Below, piece by piece: positions 51,204 to 60,864 of a stretch of DNA of 64,000 bases. The translations under genes were made by a program, and so were the position numbers. The notes under the pieces are model-generated. The model did not search any database, had not been told where the DNA came from, and was given only the letters and a program-made list of their open reading frames with translations. Positions within the stretch are counted from its first letter, which is position 1. Each line of letters starts with the position of its first letter. The DNA is from Labilithrix sp. (lineage in GTDB: Bacteria > Myxococcota_A > Polyangia > Polyangiales > Polyangiaceae), in NCBI GenBank assembly GCA_019637155.1, contig JAHBWE010000008.1, forward strand, positions 248,001-312,000, read 5' to 3'.

Positions 51204-52517
51204 ATGAAGCCGATCTCGCTCCTCGCCGTCGCGCTCTGCTTCGTCACCGGCTGCACGACGATCATCGAGCAGGCGCCCAAGTCGAAGTCGAAGTCGAAAA
51301 CGGACACGAGCGATCCGGCGGAGATCGTGGGCGACGACGACAGCGAAGACACGAGCGGCCCCGACCCCGACCCCGAGACGAAGCCGCGCGACGAAGGGCT
51401 CGGCTTCGGGACGCTCCTGTCGATCTCGAGCTTCGCCGCCGACGAGATGAAGGCCGGCATCACGACCGCGATGCTCGAGGTGCGCTGGGGCGTGGCGGAG
51501 CCGGAGGAAGGTCGCTTCGACACCCAGTACCTCACGCAGATGGCGAGCGTGATGGACAAGCATCGCAAGGCGGGCCGCTCGATCACGCTCGGCGTCGTGC
51601 TGCACGACACGCCGCGCTGGGTGCTCGCGCTGCCGAACGGCCGCTACGTCGACGACCTGGGTAACACCTCGGACCGCGCCAACTTCGTCTTCAATCAGCG
51701 CGTGCGCGACGCGGCCGAGCGCTTCATCCGCGAGATGGTGAAGACGATCCCGCTCGCGGGGATCGATCGGCTGCGCGTCGCCTCGGGCGGCAGCGGCGAA
51801 GTGCTTTATCCCGGCGGAGGCACGTATTGGGCATTCGACCGAAATGCCCAGAACGGCCCCGACCTCCCGCCGACGATGGCGAAGAACCCGCTCCCGGGCT
51901 GGAAGCCGGGCAACGGCGCGACGCCGCAAGAGGTGAGGTCCTGGGCCGAGTGGTACGTCGGCGGCCTCGACGACGTCGTGCGCTGGCAGATGGACCTCGC
52001 GACCGCGCTCGGCTTCGAGGGCCGGTTCGAGGTGCTCACGCCGGGGATGGGCGTACGAAGCGCGGAGTGGGAAGACGCGATCGCGAAGCGCCTGCCGCGC
52101 GGCCTCCTCGGCATCGGTCCGGCGTGGCAGGTCTTCTACTCGAAGCTCGGCCCGCGCCGCGACGTCATCGCGTACGTGAGCTCGGTCGCGGATCGCTCCG
52201 GCGGCGACGACGGCTGCGAGCCCGGCGACGCGTCGATCGGCGTGACCGACGCGAAGACGACGCGCTGGTCGGCGACGCGCTACATCGCGCGCCTCGCCGC
52301 CGAGTACGGCTACGGCCTCAGCGGCGAGAACCCCGGCTTCGCCGACGCCGCCGCGGAGCACTACCGCGATCTGTCGCCGAGCGGAATGCTCGCCGCGAGC
52401 CTGCGCCAGGCGAGGACCTGCGGCATGACGAAGCTCTATTGGGCCCACGACGATCGCCTCTGGAACGGCACGATCGCCTTCCCCGACTTCGCCAAGGCGA
52501 TCGCCGCCCCGTATTGA
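51204..52517 (+). CDS. secreted lipoprotein, putative (beta/alpha)8 glycoside-hydrolase-like
   Basis: The 437-residue protein starts MKPISLLAVALCFVTGC (lipobox TGC), followed by a Lys/Ser repeat and an acidic linker. The main domain looks like a TIM barrel of GH42/GH14 type: AMLEVRWGVAEPEEGRFD near strand 1, TLGVVLHDTPRWV, then RVASGGSGEVLYPGG, where the Glu could be the acid/base, and GFADAAAEHYRDLSPSGML near the end. No exact family is recognised, so hydrolase activity is inferred. Confidence 0.65.
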   Translation: MKPISLLAVALCFVTGCTTIIEQAPKSKSKSKTDTSDPAEIVGDDDSEDTSGPDPDPETKPRDEGLGFGTLLSISSFAADEMKAGITTAMLEVRWGVAEPEEGRFDTQYLTQMASVMDKHRKAGRSITLGVVLHDTPRWVLALPNGRYVDDLGNTSDRANFVFNQRVRDAAERFIREMVKTIPLAGIDRLRVASGGSGEVLYPGGGTYWAFDRNAQNGPDLPPTMAKNPLPGWKPGNGATPQEVRSWAEWYVGGLDDVVRWQMDLATALGFEGRFEVLTPGMGVRSAEWEDAIAKRLPRGLLGIGPAWQVFYSKLGPRRDVIAYVSSVADRSGGDDGCEPGDASIGVTDAKTTRWSATRYIARLAAEYGYGLSGENPGFADAAAEHYRDLSPSGMLAASLRQARTCGMTKLYWAHDDRLWNGTIAFPDFAKAIAAPY

Positions 52518-52551
52518 TGTCGCTGTAGCGCTGGCCTAGCTTCGCCGCCCC

Positions 52552-55500
52552 ATGCTGGCGAGAGGATGGCGTCTGACGGCGCTGCGCGGCGTCGTGATCG
52601 TCGCTCTGACCTGCGCGGCGATGCACTCGGTCTCCGGAGCGGCGTTCGCGCTCGACGACGGAGGCGCGGACGACGCAGGGTCGGACGCCGACGGCGCGCC
52701 GGCGCGGCGCTCCTCCTCGCAGGCGGACCGCGTGCGCGACCTCGTCGCCGGATCGCTCGACGTCGGCGTCTCGCCGTCGTCGCTCTTCGACGCCAAGCTC
52801 GAAGACCCCGCCTCCGTCGCGCTCGACGCCGCGCGCATCCGCGCCCTCCTTCGAGGAGCGGGCGACGGCGGCCAGGAGCCCGACGCGTCGTTCTCGACGG
52901 AGGCGTGGGACGAGCTCCTCGATCTCGAGCGCACCCGCCTCGCGTTCTACGAGCTGCCGAGCGAGCGCCGCGCCGAGCTGCTCGAGGCGCACGCGCGAAA
53001 GGTCGCGCGCTCGCTGCCGAAGGAGACCGACCAGGAGCGGAAGACACGGGAAGCGGAGGAGGAGCGGGCTCGCGCGCTCGAGGCGGCGCAGCGCGCTCAG
53101 TCGGAGGCCGAGCGCCTCGTCGCGGAGGAGCTCGCGCGCCTCCTGACGCTCTCCCAGTCGCTCGACGCGACGGAGCATCGCCTGGCGTCCGAAGAGCAGG
53201 CGCTCGCTTCCCGTCAGGACGCCATGCTCGGCTGGCAGCGCCGGGTCCGCGAGGCGAAGGCGGGCGGCGAGGCGCAGGTCGACGCGACCTACGACGCCCT
53301 CCGCCGCGCCATGCGCGCGACCCGCGACGAGCTCGACGTCGCGCTCGACACGATCGATCGGCCCCTGCCGGCGAGCGACCTCGGTCCCGATCCGCTGGAG
53401 GACGTCCCCGCCGGCGTCGACACCTCCCGCGCGCAAGCGAAGCGGCGCGAGCTCGTCGCCAAGTCGGTGCAGCTCCAGGCGCGGGAGCGCGAGGTGCGCG
53501 CCGCGCGCCTCGACCGGCTCGTGAAGGAGTCGGAGCTCCTCAACCGCGAGCGGCTCGGGCTGCTCGACAGCCTCTCCGCCTCCAAGCGGAGCGCCCTCAC
53601 CGGCTTCGACGACGAGGCGTGGGATCAGGCGCGCTCCGAGCTTCGACAGCTCACCCTCATCGCGCGGTATCACCGGTTCGTCGCGACGAGCTGGGTCAAG
53701 GAGCTCCGCGGATCGCAGGCGGCGCTGGGGACCACGGTCTGGCACGCGCTCAAGTTCCTCGTCCCCGCGCTCGTCGTCTTCCTCGTCTTCTCCTGGTGGC
53801 GGCGCAACGCGCGGGTCGTCCTCCAGGAGATCCAGACGCGGCTCGAGGAGGCCGACCGCGCCGCGCGCGTCACCGCTCCGAGCCTCGCCCTCCGCGCGTT
53901 TCGCTTCGTGCGAGCGATCCGGCGTCCGCTCGAGGGCCTCCTCCTCTTCTCGGCGCTGATGTGGCTCTTACCGAGCTCGACGCGGGAGCTGCTCGAGGTC
54001 TGGCTCGTCGAGACGATCGTCACCGGCACGCTCGCGGGCGCGCTCGTCGTGAACGTGATCAACGCGAGCTTCGTCGCGCCGGCGAAGCTCGGCGACTCGA
54101 TCCCCGCTGGAGCGATCGAGCCCGACGCGCTGCGGTTGCGCTCGCTCCGCTTGATCGGCCGCGTCGTCGTCGCGTTCGTCTTGATCCTCGCCATCAGCGC
54201 CCGCCTCGTCGACAAGGGCGCGATCTACAGCTGGGTGCTCTCCACCTGCTGGCTCGCCGCCATCCCGATCGCGCTCGTCCTCGTTCGGTGGTGGCGCCCC
54301 ACCGTCCTGTCGCGCATCGAGCTGGCGCGGAAGAAGTCGCCGCTCCAGCTGTGGGTGCTCGCGCACCGGACCGGTTGGATGAGCTTCCTCGCGGCGACCG
54401 TCGCCGCGACCCACCTCTTCTTCACCGCCGGCTACCGCACGGTCCGGTCGTGGCTCACCGGGATCGACCTCGCGCGTCGCGGCGCCGCGTACCTCTTCCG
54501 CCGCGAGCTCGACCGGCGGCAGAAGGAGCGCGCCCCCGCCGACGACCTCCCTCTGCCGGAGGAGGTCCATCGCGGGCTCGGCCCGGCGCGCCCGGTCTTC
54601 CGGTGGGTGAGCACGCCCGTCGACGAGGCGCTCGACGCTTTGTGCGAGCGCGTCCGCGAAGGAAGGGGCGGCGTCATCGCCGTCGTCGGCGAGCGCGGCG
54701 CCGGCAAGTCGGCGGCCCTCTCGCGGATCGCCGAGCGCGCCGGCGGCTGCCTGCGGGCCGCGTGCAGCCGCGAAGCGCAGGGCCTCGAGGCGATCCGCGC
54801 GCGCCTCGCCGATCTCGCGGGGCTCCCGCCCGCCACGTCGCTCGACGCGATCGGCGCGTCGCTCGACGAGCCGGGCGCGAAGCGAGCCGTCCTCCTCGAC
54901 GACGCGCACGTCCACGTCCGCACCGTCATCGGCGGCCTCGAGGAGTTCGACGCGCTCGTCGCCGTCGCGCGGAGCCACAGCCGGCACGCCCTCTGGGTCC
55001 TCTCCTTCGACGAGTGCGTCTGGCAGTTCTTGAGCCGCGCGCGCGGGATCCGGCCGCTGTTCGACGGCGTCGTCGCGATCGAGCGCTGGTCGGAGGAGCG
55101 GATCGGCGAGCTGATCGAGAGCCGCTCGACGAGCGCGGGGTTCGAGCCGTCGTTCGACGGTCTCCTCGACGCGCTCCCCGCCGGGGCCGACGAGATCGAC
55201 AAAGAGGACGCGCTGCGCGAGCGGAGGACCGGCTTCTATCGCCTCCTCTGGGACTACGCGCGCGGCAACCCGGGGGTCGCGCTCCACGCCTGGCGCAGCA
55301 ACGTCGGGATCGACAAGAGCGGCACCGTCCACGTCCGCGACCTCCGGACGCCGAACGCCGGCGAGCTCGAGGACCTCCCCTATCCGACGCTCTTCGTGCT
55401 CCGCGCCGCGCTCCAGCTCGCCCCCGCGAGCGCGGGCGACATCGGGCGCGCGACCCAGCTCACGGACATCGAGGTGTCGGACGCGATTCGATACTCCGTC

Positions 55501-55608
55501 GCGCGCGGCTATCTGGAAGAACGAGCGGGGCGCGTCGACATCACGTGGGACTGGTTTCGGCCCATCACCCGCATCCTTCAACGCCGTCACCTCCTGGTGC
55601 TCCGATGA
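52552..55608 (+). CDS. large membrane protein with periplasmic coiled coil and C-terminal P-loop ATPase
   Basis: The 1018-residue protein has a signal peptide (about 1-33), a Glu/Arg/Ala-rich periplasmic coiled coil (about 130-345), and about six transmembrane helices between 395 and 640 (FLVPALVVFLVFSW, LLLFSALMWLL, TGTLAGALVVNVI, VVVAFVLILAISARL, CWLAAIPIALVLV, FLAATVAATHLFF). The cytoplasmic C-terminus is a P-loop ATPase with Walker A GERGAGKS (713-720) and Walker B AVLLDDAH (779-786). The N-terminal coiled coil plus membrane part recalls the MscK/KefA extension. The stop overlaps the MscS gene start by ATGA, so they are probably one complex. Confidence 0.78.
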   Translation: MLARGWRLTALRGVVIVALTCAAMHSVSGAAFALDDGGADDAGSDADGAPARRSSSQADRVRDLVAGSLDVGVSPSSLFDAKLEDPASVALDAARIRALLRGAGDGGQEPDASFSTEAWDELLDLERTRLAFYELPSERRAELLEAHARKVARSLPKETDQERKTREAEEERARALEAAQRAQSEAERLVAEELARLLTLSQSLDATEHRLASEEQALASRQDAMLGWQRRVREAKAGGEAQVDATYDALRRAMRATRDELDVALDTIDRPLPASDLGPDPLEDVPAGVDTSRAQAKRRELVAKSVQLQAREREVRAARLDRLVKESELLNRERLGLLDSLSASKRSALTGFDDEAWDQARSELRQLTLIARYHRFVATSWVKELRGSQAALGTTVWHALKFLVPALVVFLVFSWWRRNARVVLQEIQTRLEEADRAARVTAPSLALRAFRFVRAIRRPLEGLLLFSALMWLLPSSTRELLEVWLVETIVTGTLAGALVVNVINASFVAPAKLGDSIPAGAIEPDALRLRSLRLIGRVVVAFVLILAISARLVDKGAIYSWVLSTCWLAAIPIALVLVRWWRPTVLSRIELARKKSPLQLWVLAHRTGWMSFLAATVAATHLFFTAGYRTVRSWLTGIDLARRGAAYLFRRELDRRQKERAPADDLPLPEEVHRGLGPARPVFRWVSTPVDEALDALCERVREGRGGVIAVVGERGAGKSAALSRIAERAGGCLRAACSREAQGLEAIRARLADLAGLPPATSLDAIGASLDEPGAKRAVLLDDAHVHVRTVIGGLEEFDALVAVARSHSRHALWVLSFDECVWQFLSRARGIRPLFDGVVAIERWSEERIGELIESRSTSAGFEPSFDGLLDALPAGADEIDKEDALRERRTGFYRLLWDYARGNPGVALHAWRSNVGIDKSGTVHVRDLRTPNAGELEDLPYPTLFVLRAALQLAPASAGDIGRATQLTDIEVSDAIRYSVARGYLEERAGRVDITWDWFRPITRILQRRHLLVLR

Positions 55609-56519
55609 TGATTTCACGTCACCTGCGACGCCGCGCGGGCGTCGTGTCGGCCTTCGTCCTCTCGATCCTGTGCGCCCCGCTCCCCGCCGCGGCGCAGGAC
55701 GCTCCCGACGTCGGCGCGCTCGCGAAGTTCGTGCGGTGGGGCGGCGTCGCGGTGTCGCTCCTCATCATCGTCGGCGCGCTCGTCGCGCTGCGGATCGTCA
55801 CGAACCTCGCGACCCGTCTCGGCACGCGCTTCGCGAACCGCCGGCCGACGATCCAGAAGGTCGAGTCCGCGACGCGCTTCGGCATCTACATGGTCACGCT
55901 CGCGGTCTGCGTCGGGCTCAGCGTCCGCCTCGACCCGACCGCGATCGCGGTCATCGGCGGCGCGCTCGCGTTCGCGGTCGGCTTCGCGATGCGCGACCTC
56001 GTCGCCGCCTTCATCGCCGGCATCACGATCATGTTCGATCGCCCGTTCCAGGTCGGCGATCGGGTCGCCTACGCGGGGCAGTACGGCGACATCATCAGCA
56101 TCGGTCTCCGCAGCGTGCAGATGAACACGCTCGACGACCACATCATCACGATCCCGAACAACAAGATCCTCACCGACGTGACGTCGAGCGCCAACTACGG
56201 CGCGCTCGAGATGCAGGTCGGGATGGACTTCTACATCCGGGTGGATCAGGACGCGAAGCTCGCCGCCGCGCTCATCCGCGAGGCATGTTTGACGAGCCCC
56301 TACGTCTTCCTCGCGCAGCCCGTCCCGGTGCTCATGAAGCCGATCGTCCTCAACGATCACGTCGTGCTCCACCTGAAGGCGCGCCCCTACGTCTTCGACT
56401 GCAAGTTCGAGAAGCCCTTCGAGTCGGACGTCCACTTCCGCGTCCTCGACGCCTTCCGCGCGCACGGGATCGCGCTGCCGCGCGGCTCGGCGGACCTCGT
56501 CGGCCCGATCGCCACGTAA
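55605..56519 (+). CDS. MscS-family mechanosensitive channel
   Basis: The 304-residue protein has a signal-like N-terminus, a transmembrane helix, and the MscS pore and beta domain: ALAFAVGFAMRDLVAAFIAG then ITIMFDRPFQVGDRV, with the Ala/Gly-rich TM3 and the FxxGD edge of the beta domain, and a C-terminal alpha/beta domain ending GSADLVGPIAT. It is close to the length of E. coli MscS (286). The ATG at 55605 overlaps the preceding ATPase stop, giving translational coupling and suggesting ATP-dependent gating or assembly. Confidence 0.92.
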   Translation: MMISRHLRRRAGVVSAFVLSILCAPLPAAAQDAPDVGALAKFVRWGGVAVSLLIIVGALVALRIVTNLATRLGTRFANRRPTIQKVESATRFGIYMVTLAVCVGLSVRLDPTAIAVIGGALAFAVGFAMRDLVAAFIAGITIMFDRPFQVGDRVAYAGQYGDIISIGLRSVQMNTLDDHIITIPNNKILTDVTSSANYGALEMQVGMDFYIRVDQDAKLAAALIREACLTSPYVFLAQPVPVLMKPIVLNDHVVLHLKARPYVFDCKFEKPFESDVHFRVLDAFRAHGIALPRGSADLVGPIAT

Positions 56520-56528
56520 GAGCGCGCG

Positions 56529-56562
56529 CCGTTCCTGAAGACGTCTTCACCTGCGCTTCAGC
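56529..56562 (+). promoter_or_regulatory. 34-bp regulatory box, copy 2 (upstream of metal efflux operon)
   Basis: The core palindrome TGAAGACGTCTTCA (56536-56549) ends 48 bases before the membrane-fusion gene start. A second CTTCA occurs 11 bases after the first. It differs from copy 1 at one position and lies in the opposite orientation relative to the gene it precedes. Confidence 0.65.
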
Positions 56563-56597
56563 CTTCGTGAGGGCGAGCGGCGTAGCGTCCTTCGACG

Positions 56598-57710
56598 ATG
56601 CCGCGACGCGCGCTCGTCTTGCTCCTCCTCTTCTTCTTCGCATGTTTGGGGGCTTGCTCGAGGCGCGACCCCGCCGAGGAGCCGGCGCACGTGCGGCGGA
56701 GCGATCGCTCCGTCGTCCTCTCCGACGCGAGCGCGGCCTGGGTCCGGGTCGAGCGCGCGCGCACGCAGGCCGCGGGCCGGACGCGCAGCTTCGCCGGACG
56801 TGTCGCCTTCGACGAGCGCCGCGTCGCCCGCGTCGGCCCCGCGGTGGGAGGCCGCGTCTCGTCGGTCTCGTTCGTCCGCGGCGACGAGGTGAAGAAGGGC
56901 GACGTGCTCCTCACGGTCTACGCGCCGGACGTCACGAGCGCGCAGGCGCAGCTCACGCAGGCGAAGACGGCGCGCTCCCTCGCCGAGCGCGCCGCCGCGC
57001 GCGCGCGCACGCTGGTGCGCGACGGCGCCGGCTCCGACGCCGAGCGCGAGAGCGCGGAGTCGGCGCTCGCGAGCGCCGTGACGGAGGAGGCGCGCGCCGC
57101 CGCCGCGCTCGCCGCGATCGGCGGCGCGGCGGGGCCGACCGGCTACGCGCTCCGCTCGCCGATCGCCGGCCGCGTCATCGAGAAGAACGTCGCCGTCGGC
57201 GCGCAGGTCACGCCCGGCGGAGACAAACCGCTGTTCACGATCGGCGACCTCGGCACGGTGTGGATCGTCGCCGACGTCTTCGAGCAGGACCTCGCCGCGG
57301 TGAAAGAAGGAGCGGAGGCGACGATCCAGGTGCTCGCGCTGAAGGGCCGGACCTGGACCGGCGCGGTCACCCAGCTCTCGAGCGTGGTCGATCCGGGGAC
57401 GCGCGCGGTCGAGGCGCGAATCGAGCTCCCGAACGCCGACGGCGCGCTCCGCCCCGGCATGACCGCGCGCGTGTTCATGCGAGGCGCCGCCGGCGCGGGG
57501 GCCGAGGTCCCGGCCGCGGCCCTCCTCGCGCGGCGCGATCAGTTCTTCGTCTTCGTGCGCCACGCCGACGGCTCGTTCCGCGAGCGCGAGGTGCAGGTCG
57601 CGGGGCAGTACGGCGAGCACGCCACGATCGCCTCCGGCCTCCAGCCGGGCGAGGAGGTCGTGACCGAAGGCGCGATCCTCCTCGACGCCGAAGTGAACGA
57701 GGCGCTCTGA
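56598..57710 (+). CDS. RND efflux periplasmic adaptor (membrane-fusion) protein
   Basis: The 370-residue lipoprotein (lipobox GAC after LLLLFFFACL) has the adaptor layout: lipoyl half RVGPAVGGRVSSVSFVRGDE, a helical hairpin (about 115-180), second lipoyl half LRSPIAGRVIEKNVAVGAQV, beta-barrel VWIVADVFEQDL and the membrane-proximal domain. It is the CzcB/CusB-like subunit linking the RND pump to the outer-membrane channel. The GTG of the RND gene follows one base after its stop. Confidence 0.92.
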   Translation: MPRRALVLLLLFFFACLGACSRRDPAEEPAHVRRSDRSVVLSDASAAWVRVERARTQAAGRTRSFAGRVAFDERRVARVGPAVGGRVSSVSFVRGDEVKKGDVLLTVYAPDVTSAQAQLTQAKTARSLAERAAARARTLVRDGAGSDAERESAESALASAVTEEARAAAALAAIGGAAGPTGYALRSPIAGRVIEKNVAVGAQVTPGGDKPLFTIGDLGTVWIVADVFEQDLAAVKEGAEATIQVLALKGRTWTGAVTQLSSVVDPGTRAVEARIELPNADGALRPGMTARVFMRGAAGAGAEVPAAALLARRDQFFVFVRHADGSFREREVQVAGQYGEHATIASGLQPGEEVVTEGAILLDAEVNEAL

Positions 57711-57711
57711 C

Positions 57712-60700
57712 GTGATCGGCCGCGTCGTCGATTTTTCGCTCCGGCGCCGCGGGCTCGTCTTCGCGTTCGTCGTCGTGCTCGTCCTCGCCGGCGTGCGCGG
57801 CTTCACGCGCCTCCCGATCGAGGCCTACCCCGACGTCGCCGACACGTGGGTCCAGATCATCACCCAGTGGCCCGGGCACGCGGCGGAGGAGATCGAGCGG
57901 CAGATCACGGTCCCGATCGAGCGCGTGATGAACGGGGTCCCGAAGAAGACCGTCGTCCGCTCGACCTCGATCGGCGGCCTCAGCGTCGTCACCCTCGTCT
58001 TCGCGGACGGCACCGACAGCTACTTCGCGCGGCAGCAAGTCAGCGAGCGCCTCGACGAGATCGAGCTCCCGCCCGGCGCCCAGCGCGGCCTCGGACCGCT
58101 CGCGAGCCCCGTCGGCGAGATCCTGCGCTATCGCCTCGTCAACTGCGCGACGCACCGGATCGCGGCCTGCCGCGACGAGGACGTCGCGCAGCCGCCGAAG
58201 CCGCTCACCGAGCTGAAGGACCTCGAGGAGTACGTCGTCGAGCGCGAGCTGCTCGCGACGGACGGCGTCGCCGACGTCGTGAGCTTCGGCGGGACGACGA
58301 AGCAGTACCAGGTCTTCGTCGATCCGATCCTCCTCGCCGCGCACGCGCTCACCTTCGAGGACGTCGCGAAGGCGCTCGCGGACGCGAACGGCAACGCCGG
58401 CGGCGGCGTGATCGCGCTCGGGCGCGCCGCGCTCAACGTCCGCGGGGTGGGGCTGCTCTCGCCGGAGCAGATCGGCGACGTCATGCTCAAGAACGACGAC
58501 GTGCCGGTGCGCGTGCGCCAGGTCGCGCGCGTCACGGTCGGGCACCGCCCGCGCCTCGGCCGCGTCAGCGTCGACGGCGAGCGCGACGTCGTCGCCGCGA
58601 TCGTCCTCCTCCGCAAAGGCGAGCAGGCGGACGCGACCCTCGCCGCGCTCCACGCCCGGATCGACGACGTCAACGCGCGCGTCCTCCCGCGCGGGGTGAA
58701 GATCGGCGCCTACTACGACCGCACCGAGCTGATGAAGAGCACGACGCGGACCGTGCTCCAGAACCTCGTCGAGGGGATGCTCCTCATCACCCTCGTGCTG
58801 TTCGCGTTCGTCGGGAACGCGCGCGCCGCCGTCGTCGCCGCGATCACGATCCCGCTCGCGCTCCTCTTCGCGTTCGTGTGCATGGACGCGGCCGGGATCC
58901 CGGCGAACCTCCTCTCGATCGGCGCGCTCGACTTCGGGATGATCGTCGACGGCGCGATCGTGATGGTCGAGAACACGTTCCGCCACGTCGCGCGCACGCA
59001 GGAGCGCGGCGAGAGACACGACCTCCGCGACGTCGCGCGCGCCGCGAGCCGCGAGGTCGCGCGCCCGGTCGTCTTCGCGATGACGACGATCATCCTCGCC
59101 TACCTGCCGATCTTCACCCTCGAGCGCGTGGAGGGGAAGCTCTTCCGCCCGATGGCGTGGACGGTCGCGTTCGCGATCCTCGGCGCGCTCGTCGTCTCGA
59201 TCACGGTCGTCCCCGTCCTCACGACCTACCTCTTCAAGGCGCGCCTCCGCGAGTGGGAGAACCCGCTCCTCCGCTGGACGTGGGCGGCGTACCGCCCGCT
59301 CCTCGCGCGCGTCTTGCGCGCTCCGCGCGTCGTCGTCGCCGTCGCGATCGCGCTCCTCGTCACGGACGCCGTCCTCCTCGCGCGGACCGGGAGCGAGTTC
59401 CTCCCCCACCTCGACGAGGGCGCGGTGTGGATGCGCGCGACCTTGCCGTCGAACGTCTCGCTCGCGGAGGCGGAGGCGCTCGTCGACGGCGTCCACACGC
59501 CGGCGCGCGACACGGTCGGCGTCCGCGAGATCCTCGAGCGCTACCCGGAGATCCGGACGACGGCGATCCAGCTCGGGCGCCCCGACGACGGCACCGATCC
59601 GACCGGCTTCTACAACGCCGAATTCCTCCTCGTGCTCGAAGGCCGATCGCGCTGGCGGAAGGAGCTCCACGGCAAGAAGGACGAGCTCATCGCCGCGATC
59701 ACGAAGGACGTCTCCGTGATCCCCGGCGTCGCCTTCGGGTTCTCGCAGCCGATCGCCGACAACGTGGAGGAGGCCCTCACCGGCGTGAAGGGGCAGCTCG
59801 CGGTGAAGATCACCGGCGACGACCTCAACGCGCTCGACGACGTCGCCGATCGGATCGCGCGGAGCATCCAGCCGGTCGCCGGCGTCGTCGATCTCACCGT
59901 CGTGCGCGAGCTCGGGCAGTCGAACGTCAACGTCGAGATCGCGCGCGATCGCGCGGAGCGCTTCGGCCTCACCGTCGCGGAGGTCGAGGACGTGATCGAG
60001 GACGGCGTCGGCGGGCAGGTCGTCTCCCACGTCGTGGAGGGCGAGCGCCGCCACGAGCTCGTCGTCCGCTACGCCGCGGAGCACCGCGACGACGTCGACG
60101 CGCTGAAGGAGCTCCTGATCCCGCGCGCGGGCGGCCGCCTCGTGCCGCTCGCGCACGTCGCCGACGTGAACGTCGTCGGCGGCGCGTCGCGCATCTTCCG
60201 CGAGGACGGCCGCCGCTACATCGCGGTGCGCTTCGGCGTGCGCGGGCGCGACCTCGGCTCCACGGTCGAGGAGGCGCAGGCGCGCGTCGCGAAGGAGGTG
60301 CGCGTCCCCGCCGGCTACGACGTCGAGTGGGGCGGCGAGCTCGAGAGCGCGCGGCGCGCCGGAGAGCGCCTCGCGCTCATCCTCCCGGTCACGCTCGTCG
60401 CGATCTTCGGCCTCCTCCTCCTCGCGTTCCATCGCCTCCGCGACGCCGCCGTCGTCCTCTCGAACGTGCTCCTCACGTCGCCGGTGGGCGGCCTCGCCGC
60501 GCTCCTCGCGACCGGGACGAGCTTCTCCGTCTCCGCCGGGGTCGGCTTCCTCGCGCTCTTCGGCGTCGCGGTGCAGACCGGCGTCGTCCTCGTCGCGCGC
60601 GTGAACGAGAGCCGCGCGGAGGGGCGGAGCATCGACGACGCGCTCACGGAGGCGGTGCGGACGCGGCTCCGCCCGATCGTGATGATGGCGCTCGTCGCGA

Positions 60701-60864
60701 CGCTCGGCCTCCTCCCCGCCGCGGTGAGCACCGGGATCGGCTCCGACTCGCAGAAGCCGCTCGCGATCGTGGTGGTGGGCGGCCTCTTCTCGTCGCTCGC
60801 GCTCTCGCTCGCGATCTTGCCTCCGCTCTACAAGCTGCTCGCGCGAAAGGACGGCATCGAATGA
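57712..60864 (+). CDS. czcA: heavy-metal efflux RND transporter, CzcA family
   Basis: The 1050-residue inner-membrane proton antiporter has twelve transmembrane helices and two large periplasmic loops (about 32-340 and 555-880). TM4 carries DFGMIVDGAIVMVENTF from residue 407, the DFG...D pattern of the CzcA branch for divalent cations such as Zn, Co and Cd, unlike the AIGAMIDAAIVM of Cu/Ag-type CusA. The start is GTG 57712, one base after the adaptor stop. Its stop overlaps the outer-membrane channel start by ATGA. The exact metal is not certain. Confidence 0.92.
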   Translation: MIGRVVDFSLRRRGLVFAFVVVLVLAGVRGFTRLPIEAYPDVADTWVQIITQWPGHAAEEIERQITVPIERVMNGVPKKTVVRSTSIGGLSVVTLVFADGTDSYFARQQVSERLDEIELPPGAQRGLGPLASPVGEILRYRLVNCATHRIAACRDEDVAQPPKPLTELKDLEEYVVERELLATDGVADVVSFGGTTKQYQVFVDPILLAAHALTFEDVAKALADANGNAGGGVIALGRAALNVRGVGLLSPEQIGDVMLKNDDVPVRVRQVARVTVGHRPRLGRVSVDGERDVVAAIVLLRKGEQADATLAALHARIDDVNARVLPRGVKIGAYYDRTELMKSTTRTVLQNLVEGMLLITLVLFAFVGNARAAVVAAITIPLALLFAFVCMDAAGIPANLLSIGALDFGMIVDGAIVMVENTFRHVARTQERGERHDLRDVARAASREVARPVVFAMTTIILAYLPIFTLERVEGKLFRPMAWTVAFAILGALVVSITVVPVLTTYLFKARLREWENPLLRWTWAAYRPLLARVLRAPRVVVAVAIALLVTDAVLLARTGSEFLPHLDEGAVWMRATLPSNVSLAEAEALVDGVHTPARDTVGVREILERYPEIRTTAIQLGRPDDGTDPTGFYNAEFLLVLEGRSRWRKELHGKKDELIAAITKDVSVIPGVAFGFSQPIADNVEEALTGVKGQLAVKITGDDLNALDDVADRIARSIQPVAGVVDLTVVRELGQSNVNVEIARDRAERFGLTVAEVEDVIEDGVGGQVVSHVVEGERRHELVVRYAAEHRDDVDALKELLIPRAGGRLVPLAHVADVNVVGGASRIFREDGRRYIAVRFGVRGRDLGSTVEEAQARVAKEVRVPAGYDVEWGGELESARRAGERLALILPVTLVAIFGLLLLAFHRLRDAAVVLSNVLLTSPVGGLAALLATGTSFSVSAGVGFLALFGVAVQTGVVLVARVNESRAEGRSIDDALTEAVRTRLRPIVMMALVATLGLLPAAVSTGIGSDSQKPLAIVVVGGLFSSLALSLAILPPLYKLLARKDGIE

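Noticed and set aside
48987..52448. 1153-codon minus-strand frame
   Set aside because: Opposite two lipoprotein genes with clear signal peptides. Low-complexity Arg/Ala/Val sequence without family features.
57475..60432. 985-codon minus-strand frame opposite czcA
   Set aside because: Antisense of a well-recognised RND transporter, with highly charged low-complexity sequence.
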